From the NCBI RefSeq assembly GCF_043555985.1, contig NZ_JBIGIC010000003.1, forward strand, positions 248,001 to 312,000: a stretch of 64,000 nt of DNA. Reading direction: 5' to 3'. The first letter of the stretch is position 1. Every line of letters begins with the position of its first letter. The stretch is from Pelomonas candidula. Its GTDB lineage: Bacteria; Pseudomonadota; Gammaproteobacteria; Burkholderiales; Burkholderiaceae_C. A program made the translations under genes and the position numbers. The notes below the pieces were generated by a model, which had not been told where the DNA came from, did no database searches, and was given only the letters and a program-made list of their open reading frames with translations. Below, in pieces: positions 17,309 through 27,148 of this stretch.

Positions 17309-18094
17309 ATGAGCACCTGCCTGACCGTCACGACCCGGGGCCACGTCGCCCGCGTCACGCTGAACCGCCCCGACGTTCGCAACGCCTTCAACGAGGTGCT
17401 GATCGCCGAGCTGACCGCCGCCTTCACCGAGCTGGGCCAGCGCGCCGACCTGCGCGCCATCGTGCTCGCTGCCGAGGGCAAGGCCTTCTGCGCCGGGGCG
17501 GACCTCAACTGGATGAAGGCCATGGCCGGCTACAGCTGGCAAGAGAACCACGCCGACGCGACGCGGCTGGCCGACATGCTGTGGGCGATCTACAGCTGCC
17601 CGGTGCCGGTCGTCGCGCGCGTGCAGGGCGACGTCTATGCCGGCGGCGTGGGCCTGGTGGCCTGTGCCGACATCGTCGTGGCCGTGGACGCCACTGGCTT
17701 CTGCCTCAGCGAGGCCAAGCTCGGCCTGCTGCCCGCCACCATCGGGCCTTACGTCGTGAAGGCGCTGGGTGAACAGGCGTCGCGGCGCTACTTCATCACG
17801 GCCGAGCGGTTCAGCGCCGATGAAGCCAGGCGCCTAGGGCTCGTGCACGAGGTCGTCGCCGCCGACTCGCTGGACGCCAAGGTCGACGAGCTGCTGGCGG
17901 CGCTCACCGCCAACGGCCCCGCCGCCGTGCGCGCCTGCAAGCAGCTCGTCAAGGACGTGGCCGGCCGGCCCGTCACGCCGGAGCTGCGCGACGACACGGC
18001 GCGCCGCATCGCCGACATCCGCGCCAGCGCCGAAGGCCGCGAGGGCGTGCAGAGCTTCCTCGGCAAGACCCAGCCTTCATGGCGGGCGGACTGA
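17309..18094 (+). CDS. liuC: Methylglutaconyl-CoA hydratase (enoyl-CoA hydratase family)
   Basis: A 261-residue crotonase-fold enzyme. It has NRPDVRNAFNEVLIAEL, the oxyanion-hole segment AEGKAFCAGADLNWM, and VQGDVYAGGVGLVACADIVV with AEAKLGLLPATIGPYV-type residues. CAGADLNWMK is typical of methylglutaconyl-CoA hydratase. It hydrates 3-methylglutaconyl-CoA to HMG-CoA, the step between the LiuB/LiuD carboxylase and the LiuE lyase, all encoded in this block. General enoyl-CoA hydratase activity is the fallback reading. Confidence 0.87.
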   Translation: MSTCLTVTTRGHVARVTLNRPDVRNAFNEVLIAELTAAFTELGQRADLRAIVLAAEGKAFCAGADLNWMKAMAGYSWQENHADATRLADMLWAIYSCPVPVVARVQGDVYAGGVGLVACADIVVAVDATGFCLSEAKLGLLPATIGPYVVKALGEQASRRYFITAERFSADEARRLGLVHEVVAADSLDAKVDELLAALTANGPAAVRACKQLVKDVAGRPVTPELRDDTARRIADIRASAEGREGVQSFLGKTQPSWRAD

Positions 18095-18096
18095 GC

Positions 18097-18588
18097 ATGG
18101 CCCTCTTCAGCTACACCTTCCCGCTGACATCACCGCCGGCGCCGGGGCGGCACGGGTACGACGCCGCGGAGTTCCAGCTCGACCTGTCCCCGGCCTGGCG
18201 GCAGGTGCTGGTCGACGAGGGGAATGCGCTGCACTTCGAGTCCCTCGACGACGGCGCCGCCCTCATCGTTTCCGTGGACCTCGTCGGGACACCTGTCGAC
18301 GAGGCCCAGTCCGTCGCCGAGCACTGCGTTGCGAAGCGAATCGATGCGCACCGCCTGGCGAGCGCAACGCCGCTGGAAGTGATCCAGCAACGCATCCAGC
18401 CGCACGCGTCGGGCGCCGCGCTGGAGATGTCTTACGCAGCGGCCACCGGCGAGCACATCCACCTCTACCTCGGCTACGTGACGCGGCGCAAGGTGCTGAG
18501 CTTCTCGATGGCCTGCCCGCCGGACCGGCGCGCGGCGATGACGCTGTTCAACGCGACGGTGCCGCACTTCAAGCCGCGCCTGCCCTGA
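18097..18588 (+). CDS. Hypothetical protein, possibly DcrB/PsbP-like fold
   Basis: A 163-residue soluble protein starting two bases after the liuC stop. It has no signal peptide or clear motif. The alternation of short beta-type stretches and the ending (HLYLGYVTRRKVLSFSMACP) recall DcrB/DUF1795-like proteins; this is a weak impression. It lies in the same unit between liuC and a DUF4126 membrane protein, with 6 bp to the next gene. Function unknown. Confidence 0.62.
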   Translation: MALFSYTFPLTSPPAPGRHGYDAAEFQLDLSPAWRQVLVDEGNALHFESLDDGAALIVSVDLVGTPVDEAQSVAEHCVAKRIDAHRLASATPLEVIQQRIQPHASGAALEMSYAAATGEHIHLYLGYVTRRKVLSFSMACPPDRRAAMTLFNATVPHFKPRLP

Positions 18589-18594
18589 TCGCCC

Positions 18595-19209
18595 ATGCCC
18601 CAGCTCGACGCCGTCCACCTGCTCGCCCTGGCCGCCGCGCTCGGCTGGGCCAGCGGGCTGCGCCTGTACCTGACGGTGCTGCTGGTCGGCATCGCCGGGC
18701 ACTGGGGCTGGATCGCGCTGCCGCCGGGGCTGCAGGTGCTGGCGTCGCCGCTGGTCATGGCCTGCGCCGCCGTGCTCGCGTTCGTCGAGTTCCTGGCGGA
18801 CAAGATCCCGCTCGTCGACAGCGCCTGGGATGCGCTGCACACGCTGATCCGCATCCCCGCTGGCGCGGCCCTCGTGGCCGGGCTCGTCAGCGGCTGGGCG
18901 GGCGATGGCGGCCAGGCCTGGGGTGTGGTCGCGGCGCTGATCGGTGGCGGCCTCGCGGCCACGGCGCATGCGGCCAAGGCCAGCACGCGCGCGGCGGCCA
19001 ACACGTCGCCCGAGCCGTTCTCCAACATCGGCCTGTCGCTGGCCGGCGACGTGGCGGTGCCGACGATGCTGTGGCTGGCCTGGGCGCACCCCTTCGTCTT
19101 CTTCCCGCTGCTGGCTCTGGCGCTCGCTGTCATGGCCGCGCTGATCATCTTCTGCTTCAAATTCCTGCGCGCGCTTGTCCGCCGCGTGCGCCGCACCGCT
19201 CCCGCATGA
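18595..19209 (+). CDS. DUF4126 family membrane protein
   Basis: A 204-residue protein with five or six hydrophobic segments and the recognisable DUF4126 pattern: ASGLRLYLTVLLVGIAGHWG near the start, EFLADKIPLVDSAWDALHT, a Gly-rich core (AALIGGGLAATAHAAKASTR), then NTSPEPFSNIGLSLAGD. Its function is unknown; it should sit in the inner membrane. The stop overlaps the bioA start as ATGA, so its expression is linked to the biotin genes. Confidence 0.85.
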   Translation: MPQLDAVHLLALAAALGWASGLRLYLTVLLVGIAGHWGWIALPPGLQVLASPLVMACAAVLAFVEFLADKIPLVDSAWDALHTLIRIPAGAALVAGLVSGWAGDGGQAWGVVAALIGGGLAATAHAAKASTRAAANTSPEPFSNIGLSLAGDVAVPTMLWLAWAHPFVFFPLLALALAVMAALIIFCFKFLRALVRRVRRTAPA

Positions 19210-20489
19210 CTCTTTCTCTCCAAGACCGCAGCCGCGCGGCCGTCTGGCACCCCTGCACGCAGATGGCCCGTCTCGTCGACGTGCCGCCGCTGCCCATCGC
19301 CCGTGGCGACGGCCCCTGGCTCATCGACACCGACGGCCGCCGCTACTTCGACGCCAACTCCTCGTGGTGGGTCAACCTGTTCGGCCACAGCGACAAGGCC
19401 TTGCACGACGCCATCAAGCATCAGCTCGACACGCTGCCCCACGTGATGCTGGCCGGCTGCACGCACGAGCCCGCCGTGCGGCTGGCCGAGCGGCTGTCCG
19501 CCCGCACCGGCGGCGCGCTGGGCCACACCTTCTTCGGCAGCGACGGCGCCAGCGCGGTCGAGATCGCGCTGAAGCAGAGCTTCCACTCGTGGAAGAACCG
19601 CGGCCAGGCCGGCAAGCGCGAATTCGTCTGCCTGAAGAACAGTTATCACGGCGAAACGCTCGGGGCCCTCAGCGTGACCGACGTGCAGGTCTTCCGCGAC
19701 GCCTACGACCCGCTGCTGATGCGCGCCCACATCGTCCAATCGCCCGACGCGCGGCTGGGCAACGAGGCCGAGGCGCTGGCCGCGATGCGCACGCTGCTGG
19801 CCGAGCGGCATGACCAGATCGCCTGCGTCATCGTCGAGCCGCTGATCCAGGGCGCGGCCGGCATGGTGATGTACTCGCCCAGCTACCTGAAGGGCCTGCG
19901 CGAACTGACGCGCGAATTCGGCGTGCACCTCATCGCCGACGAGATCGCGGTCGGTTGCGGGCGCACGGGCACCTTCTTCGCGTGGGAGCAATCGGGCGCC
20001 GAGTGGCCGGACTTCATCCTGCTGTCCAAGGGCATCACCGGTGGCACGATGCCGCTGTCGCTGGTGCTGACCACGGACGATGTGTTCGCCGCCTTCTGGA
20101 GCGTGGACGTCACGCGCGGCTTCCTGCATTCGCACTCCTACACCGGCAACCCGCTGGCCTGCGCGGCGGCCAACGCGGTGCTGGACCGCTTCGATGCCGG
20201 CCAACTCGACGACAACCGCGCGCAGGCCGACCGGTTGACCCGCGCCTTCGCGCCTTTGGCCCCGCGCGTCAGCCACCTTCGACAACGCGGCATGATCCTG
20301 GCCTTCGACGTGCCGAACGCGCCGCCGCGGTTTTCTGAAGCCTTCCACCTGGCAGCGCGCGCACACGAACTGCTGATCCGACCGATCGGCGCGACCGTCT
20401 ACCTGATGCCTCCCTACCTGATCGACGACGCGACCGCGGCCTTCCTGGCCGATGCCGTAACGAAGACGCTGAACGATGTCCTTGCTTGA
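19206..20489 (+). CDS. bioA: Adenosylmethionine--8-amino-7-oxononanoate transaminase
   Basis: A 427-residue class III PLP aminotransferase that makes 7,8-diaminopelargonate from KAPA using S-adenosylmethionine as amino donor. BioA-specific features are HPCTQM near the start and SSWWVNLFGH (52-61); PLP residues are Asp245 (ADEIAVGCGRTG) and the Schiff-base Lys275 (LLSKGITGG). It starts at ATG 19206 overlapping the previous stop and overlaps bioF by 14 nt. Upstream in-frame sequence is shadow of the DUF4126 gene. Confidence 0.95.
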   Translation: MTLSLQDRSRAAVWHPCTQMARLVDVPPLPIARGDGPWLIDTDGRRYFDANSSWWVNLFGHSDKALHDAIKHQLDTLPHVMLAGCTHEPAVRLAERLSARTGGALGHTFFGSDGASAVEIALKQSFHSWKNRGQAGKREFVCLKNSYHGETLGALSVTDVQVFRDAYDPLLMRAHIVQSPDARLGNEAEALAAMRTLLAERHDQIACVIVEPLIQGAAGMVMYSPSYLKGLRELTREFGVHLIADEIAVGCGRTGTFFAWEQSGAEWPDFILLSKGITGGTMPLSLVLTTDDVFAAFWSVDVTRGFLHSHSYTGNPLACAAANAVLDRFDAGQLDDNRAQADRLTRAFAPLAPRVSHLRQRGMILAFDVPNAPPRFSEAFHLAARAHELLIRPIGATVYLMPPYLIDDATAAFLADAVTKTLNDVLA

Positions 20490-21690
20490 TCACCTGAGCG
20501 CCAAGCTCGCCGCCATCTCGGCGCAGAGCCTGACGCGCAAACTGCGCACCGCCGACGACGGCACCGCGCCGCGCCAGACCATCAACGGCCGCGAGCTGCT
20601 GATGTTCTGCTCCAACGACTACCTGGGCCTGGCAGCCGAGCCCGCAATTGCCGAGGCGCTGGCCGAGGGCGCCCGCCTGTGGGGCGGCGGCTCGGGCGCG
20701 TCGCCCCTCGTCAGCGGCCACAGCGCCGCGCACGAGGCCGTGGCCGACACGCTCGCGCGCTGGTATGCGCCGCACATCCCGCAGGCCCGCGCCATCGGCT
20801 TCTGCACCGGTTACATGGCCAACCTGGCCGTCGTCACGGCGCTAGGCGACGAGCACACCGAGATCTTCTCGGAGCAGCTCAACCACGCGTCGCTGATCGA
20901 CGCCGCGCGCCTGGCCAAGGCCACCGTCACGCGCTTCCCGCATGCCGACCTCGGGACGCTGCGCACTGCCCTCGCGGCAAGCACCGCCAAGGTCAGGCTC
21001 ATCGTCACCGACGCCGTCTTCAGCATGGACGGCGACCTCGCGCCGCTGCCCGGCCTGCTGGCGCTGGCGAACGAGTTCGACGCCTGGCTCGTCGTCGACG
21101 ACGCGCACGGCTTCGGCGTGCTCGGCGCCAACGGCCGCGGCTCGCTGGAACACTTCGGCCTGAACAGCGAACGGCTGATCCTCGTCGGCACGCTGGGCAA
21201 GGCCGCCGGCCTCGCGGGCGCCTTCGTCGCCGCGCACTCGACCATCGTCGAGTACCTGCTGCAGGCCGCGCGCAACTTCATCTTCTCGACCGCTTCGCCG
21301 CCGGCCATCGAACACGCGCTGCTGACCAGCTTCGCGCTCATCGACGGCCCCGTCGGCGCCCAGCGCCGCGCGAATCTGGTCGCGCTGCAGGCCCGGCTGC
21401 GCGACGGCCTGATGGCGCTGATCGACCGCCACCCGCGCCTGGGCTGGTCGCTGACGGATTCGTCCACACCCATCCAGCCGCTCATCGTCGGCGGCAACGC
21501 CGAGGTCATGGCCCTGGCCGCCGCGCTGGAAGCCGCCGGCCTGCGCGTGCCCGGCATCCGCCCGCCCACCGTCGCCGCCGGCACCGCGCGGCTGCGCATC
21601 ACGCTGTGCGGCACGCACACCGCCGCCGACGTCGATGCGCTGCTGACTGCACTGGACCGCGCCGCCGCGGCGCAGGAGCAGGCCGCGTGA
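20476..21690 (+). CDS. bioF: 8-amino-7-oxononanoate synthase
   Basis: A 404-residue alpha-oxoamine synthase that condenses pimeloyl-ACP (or -CoA) with alanine to KAPA. It shows FCSNDYLGLA near the start, GSGASPLVSGHS, DDAHGFGVLG and the PLP-binding Lys242 (GTLGKAAGLAGAF). It is full-length for BioF and lies between bioA (14-nt overlap) and bioD (TGATG overlap). BioC and BioH, which supply the pimeloyl thioester, are not in this window. Confidence 0.95.
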   Translation: MSLLDHLSAKLAAISAQSLTRKLRTADDGTAPRQTINGRELLMFCSNDYLGLAAEPAIAEALAEGARLWGGGSGASPLVSGHSAAHEAVADTLARWYAPHIPQARAIGFCTGYMANLAVVTALGDEHTEIFSEQLNHASLIDAARLAKATVTRFPHADLGTLRTALAASTAKVRLIVTDAVFSMDGDLAPLPGLLALANEFDAWLVVDDAHGFGVLGANGRGSLEHFGLNSERLILVGTLGKAAGLAGAFVAAHSTIVEYLLQAARNFIFSTASPPAIEHALLTSFALIDGPVGAQRRANLVALQARLRDGLMALIDRHPRLGWSLTDSSTPIQPLIVGGNAEVMALAAALEAAGLRVPGIRPPTVAAGTARLRITLCGTHTAADVDALLTALDRAAAAQEQAA

Positions 21691-22370
21691 TGAAGGGCTT
21701 CTTCATTACCGGTACCGACACCGAGATCGGCAAGACCTTCGTCACGGCCGCGCTGACCCGCGCCCTCTCGGCGACCGGCCGGCGCGTCGCGCCGATCAAG
21801 TCGCTGGCCGCGGGCCAGGAGTTCGTCGACGGCCGCTGGGTCAACGAAGACGTGGCCACGCTGCTCGCCGCCCAGAACCTGGGCCTGAGCGACACGGACG
21901 TCGGCCCGCTGCAGTTCCGCGAGCCGTGCGCGCCGCACATCGCCGCCAAGCTCGAAGGCGGCACGATCGACCGCGACGCCCTGCTCGCCGCCATCCGCGC
22001 CACGGCGGCCAAGGCCGACATTGCCTTGGTGGAAGGCGTCGGCGGCTTCCGCGTGCCGCTCACCGACCGTTGGGACACCGCCGACCTCGCCGTCGACCTG
22101 GGCCTGCCGGTCATCCTTGTCGTCGGCATGCGCCTGGGCTGCATCAACCACGCGCTGCTGACGGCCGAGGGCATCCGCGCCCGCGGGTTGAAGCTCGCCG
22201 CGTGGGTCGCGAACACCGCAGATCCACACCAACCGCATGTCGCCGACAATCTGGCTTCTTTGCAGACCGGCCTCCGGGCCCCTTGCCTGGGCCACATTCC
22301 CCGACTGACCGACCCGCTGGCCGCGCCAGCCTGTCTAGACATCTCAGCCCTGCTGACCGAAGACGCATGA
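21690..22370 (+). CDS. bioD: ATP-dependent dethiobiotin synthetase
   Basis: A 226-residue P-loop ligase that closes the ureido ring of dethiobiotin from diaminopelargonate, CO2 and ATP. The P-loop is GTDTEIGKT (8-16) and EGVGGFRVPL is the family's conserved glycine loop. The usual KP(V/I) substrate-loop motif reads IKSLAAG here, a mild deviation. It is coupled to bioF by TGATG and to bioB by ATGA. The long in-frame extension upstream is shadow of bioF. Confidence 0.92.
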   Translation: MKGFFITGTDTEIGKTFVTAALTRALSATGRRVAPIKSLAAGQEFVDGRWVNEDVATLLAAQNLGLSDTDVGPLQFREPCAPHIAAKLEGGTIDRDALLAAIRATAAKADIALVEGVGGFRVPLTDRWDTADLAVDLGLPVILVVGMRLGCINHALLTAEGIRARGLKLAAWVANTADPHQPHVADNLASLQTGLRAPCLGHIPRLTDPLAAPACLDISALLTEDA

Positions 22371-23404
22371 ACCAGATCCAGACCCTCACCCCCACGACCG
22401 ATGCCGAACGCCGCCAGGCCACGCCCTGGACGGTCAAGGATGTCGTGGCCCTGTTCGACCTGCCCTTCAACGACCTGCTGTTCCGCGCCCAGCAGGTGCA
22501 CCGCGAAAACTTCGACGCCAACGCCGTGCAGCTGTCCACGCTGCTGTCCATCAAGACCGGCGGCTGTGAAGAGGACTGCGCCTACTGCCCGCAGTCGGCC
22601 CACTTCGACACCGGCCTGAAGGCCGAGAAGCTGATCCCGCTGGAAGAAGTGATGGAAGCCGCCCGCGCCGCCAAGCAGAACGGCGCGACGCGCTTCTGCA
22701 TGGGCGCCGCCTGGCGCACGCCAAAGCCGCGCCACCTGGAAGCCATCGGCGAGATGATTTCCGAGGTCAAGGCGCTGGGGCTGGAAACCTGCCTGACGGC
22801 CGGCATGCTGGAAGACGGGCAGGCCGAGCAGCTCAAGGAAGCCGGGCTGGACTACTACAACCACAACCTCGACACGGCGCCCGAGTTCTACGGCCAGATC
22901 ATCACGACGCGCACCTACCAGGACCGCCTCGACACGCTGGACCGCGTGCGCGCTCAAGGGTTGAAGGTCTGCTCCGGCGGCATCGTCGGCATGGGCGAGA
23001 CGCGCCGCCAGCGCGCCGGCCTCATCGTGCAGCTGGCCAACCTCGACCCGTACCCGGAGAGCGTGCCCATCAACAACCTCGTGCAGGTCGAAGGCACGCC
23101 GCTGGCCGGCACCGCACCGCTGGACCCGCTGGAGTTCATCCGCACGATTGCGGTGGCCCGCATCACGATGCCGCGCGCCATGGTGCGCCTGTCCGCCGGC
23201 CGCGAGGAGATGCCCGAGACCATGCAGGCGCTGTGCTTCCTGGCCGGTGCCAACTCCATGTTCTATGGCGACAAGCTGCTGACGACCAGCAACCCGCAGG
23301 CCGAGAAGGACCGCGCGCTGCTGGAGCGGCTGGGCATGCGCTGCTCGACGGAATCGGGCCTCGCGAGCGACGCTGCGGCCAAAGTCGAACTCTGCCGCCA
23401 CTGA
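22367..23404 (+). CDS. bioB: Biotin synthase (radical SAM)
   Basis: A 345-residue radical SAM enzyme inserting sulfur into dethiobiotin. The [4Fe-4S] motif CxxxCxxC is at Cys67, Cys71 and Cys74 (GGCEEDCAYCPQS). YYNHNLDT, CSGGIVGMGET and a late Arg region (AMVRLSAGRE) supply further BioB signatures, including cysteines and an arginine expected for the [2Fe-2S] site. It ends the bioAFDB run, and liuD, a biotin-carrying subunit, comes shortly after. Confidence 0.96.
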   Translation: MNQIQTLTPTTDAERRQATPWTVKDVVALFDLPFNDLLFRAQQVHRENFDANAVQLSTLLSIKTGGCEEDCAYCPQSAHFDTGLKAEKLIPLEEVMEAARAAKQNGATRFCMGAAWRTPKPRHLEAIGEMISEVKALGLETCLTAGMLEDGQAEQLKEAGLDYYNHNLDTAPEFYGQIITTRTYQDRLDTLDRVRAQGLKVCSGGIVGMGETRRQRAGLIVQLANLDPYPESVPINNLVQVEGTPLAGTAPLDPLEFIRTIAVARITMPRAMVRLSAGREEMPETMQALCFLAGANSMFYGDKLLTTSNPQAEKDRALLERLGMRCSTESGLASDAAAKVELCRH

Positions 23405-23405
23405 A

Positions 23406-23612
23406 GTGCGCGCCTTTTTGCTGCCCCTGATCGCCGCAGCCGGACTGTCCGGCTGCAGCCTGCTCTACGACATCGGCCAGGAGCGCGCGCTGGATCAGTG
23501 CGACCGCGCCACCAGCCCGCAGGACCGCACGGCCTGCCGCAAGGCCAACAGCGAGAGCTACGAAGACTACGAAAAACGCCGCCAGGCAGCCAAGGAGGGC
23601 AGAGCCCCCTGA
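23406..23612 (+). CDS. Small lipoprotein of unknown function
   Basis: A 68-residue ORF with a GTG start one base after the bioB stop. It has a short leader with a lipobox (AAGLSGC, Cys17), then a charged helical region with two further cysteines (QCDR, ACRK) that could form a disulfide. It is probably a small outer- or inner-membrane lipoprotein. No family is recognised; the link to the bio genes may only be co-transcription. Confidence 0.65.
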   Translation: MRAFLLPLIAAAGLSGCSLLYDIGQERALDQCDRATSPQDRTACRKANSESYEDYEKRRQAAKEGRAP

Positions 23613-23706
23613 CGCCGAGCGCCTCCGCTTGCACCCCGATGCCGGCCCTGAGCAGACCACGCCATGCCGCCATCCGCCCAGTTCACAAGACTTGGAGACA
23701 AGAGAG

Positions 23707-25689
<1,983 letters not shown>

Positions 25690-25701
25690 CGGGCGGACAA
25701 C

Positions 25702-26214
25702 ATGCTGGACCTGCAAAGCGAGCGATGGGCAGAGTTGCAGCACGCGTATGGCGATGCGAGCAACATACCTGCGCTGCTGGCGGCCTTGCGAGAGTGGCCA
25801 GCATCGGACTGCAACAGCGAGACCTGGTTCACCCTGTGGAGTTCGCTGGCGCACCAGGGTGACGTCTACGACGCGTCAATCGCCGCAGTACCTCACGTCG
25901 TGGCAGCCCTTGAAGCCAATCCGGCAAAGGCAGGCGCAGACTTCTTCCACTTCCCGGCTTGGGTCGAAATCTGTCGGTTCAGGCAAGACGCAAAAGTTCC
26001 TGAGGACTTGGAGGCCGCGTACCGTGCAGCCTTGGTGCGGCTGCCTGTGCTCGTCGGCATCGTGTCCCAGCGCGAGTGGGACCCCGCTTTTACCGCTTGC
26101 GTACTAGCGGCCGTCGCCGCGGCCAAGGGCCAACACAATCTCGCGGAAGCCACTCTGGAGATGGAAAGTGCGGCACTTGCAGCTGACGTGCTTGATTGGC
26201 TCGCCAACCGCTGA
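25702..26214 (+). CDS. Hypothetical protein inserted between liuD and liuE (lower GC)
   Basis: A 170-residue soluble, helix-rich protein. Stretches such as RWAELQHAYGDASNIPALL and WSSLAHQGDVYDASIAAVPH are a pattern I have seen in scattered uncharacterised bacterial proteins, but I cannot name a family. Codon use is visibly less GC-rich than its neighbours (many gca, ctt, aaa, caa codons). It starts 12 bp after liuD and stops 12 bp before liuE, splitting an otherwise purely catabolic pair. That suggests later insertion. Function unknown; an orphan immunity-type protein is one possibility, not supported by any adjacent toxin. Confidence 0.72.
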   Translation: MLDLQSERWAELQHAYGDASNIPALLAALREWPASDCNSETWFTLWSSLAHQGDVYDASIAAVPHVVAALEANPAKAGADFFHFPAWVEICRFRQDAKVPEDLEAAYRAALVRLPVLVGIVSQREWDPAFTACVLAAVAAAKGQHNLAEATLEMESAALAADVLDWLANR

Positions 26215-26226
26215 AACCTAAAGGCA

Positions 26227-27141
26227 ATGAAGGCCATGCTCCCATCCCACATCAAGATCCTCGACGTCGGCCCCCGCGACGGACTGCAGAACGAGAAGGA
26301 GAACGTCTCCACCGCGCACAAGGCGCAGCTGGTCGCGATGCTGCAGGACGCCGGCCTGAAGGAGATCGAGGTCACCAGCTTCGTCAGCCCGAAGTGGGTG
26401 CCGCAGATGGGCGACAACACGGCCGTCATGGCCGCCATCGCGCGCAAACCGGGCGTGCGCTACTCGGTGCTGGTGCCCAACCTGAAAGGGCTGGAGCCGG
26501 CGCTGGCGAGCAAGCCCGACGAGATCCTCGTCTTCACCGCGGCCAGCGAGTCCTTCACGCAGAAGAACATCAACTGCTCCATCGCCGAGAGCCTGGAGCG
26601 CTTCGCGCCCGTCATCGAGGGCGCCCACGCGGCCGGCGTGAAGGTGCGCGCGGCGCTGTCGTGCGCGCTGGGCTGCCCTTACGAGGGCGACATCACGGCG
26701 GATCAGGTCGAGGCCGTCGTGAAGCCGCTGCGCGCGCTGGGCGTGGATGCCATCGACATCGCCGACACCATCGGGGTCGGCACGCCACGCAAGGTGCAGG
26801 CGGCGATGGAACGGGCACTGAAGCACTTCCCGACGGCCGAGGTGTCAGGCCACTTCCACGACACCTACGGCCAGGCACTGACGAACATTTACGCCAGCAT
26901 GGAGCTGGGCGTGCACAGCTTCCACGCCAGCGTGGCCGGCCTGGGCGGCTGCCCCTACGCCAAGGGCGCGACGGGCAATGTCGCGACCGAGGACGTCGTC
27001 TTCATGCTCAACGGCCTCGGCATCGAGACCGGCATAGCCCTCGACAAGCTGGTGGACGCTGGCGCCTTCATCTCCAACGTGCTGGGCCGCCCGCCGGTGT
27101 CGCGCGTGGCGCGGGCGGTGCTGGCCAAGCGCGCCGGCTGA
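26227..27141 (+). CDS. liuE: Hydroxymethylglutaryl-CoA lyase
   Basis: A 304-residue DRE-TIM metallolyase cleaving HMG-CoA to acetyl-CoA and acetoacetate, the last step of leucine degradation. Diagnostic features are DVGPRDGLQNE at the start, TSFVSPKWVPQM, SCALGCPYEG, the metal-binding HFHDTYGQAL, and the signature loop GLGGCPYAKGATGNVATED with the catalytic cysteine. The ATG at 26227 has an aaagg site upstream; the ATG three codons later is possible. It ends 1 bp before the convergent M56 gene stop. Confidence 0.94.
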   Translation: MKAMLPSHIKILDVGPRDGLQNEKENVSTAHKAQLVAMLQDAGLKEIEVTSFVSPKWVPQMGDNTAVMAAIARKPGVRYSVLVPNLKGLEPALASKPDEILVFTAASESFTQKNINCSIAESLERFAPVIEGAHAAGVKVRAALSCALGCPYEGDITADQVEAVVKPLRALGVDAIDIADTIGVGTPRKVQAAMERALKHFPTAEVSGHFHDTYGQALTNIYASMELGVHSFHASVAGLGGCPYAKGATGNVATEDVVFMLNGLGIETGIALDKLVDAGAFISNVLGRPPVSRVARAVLAKRAG

Positions 27142-27148
27142 TTCAGCC
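27136..27148. repeat. Palindrome spanning two convergent stop codons
   Basis: GGCTGA-T-TCAGCC is a perfect 6-bp inverted repeat. The left arm holds the liuE TGA and the right arm holds the complement of the M56 gene stop. It could form a small hairpin at both mRNA ends. Confidence 0.5.
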
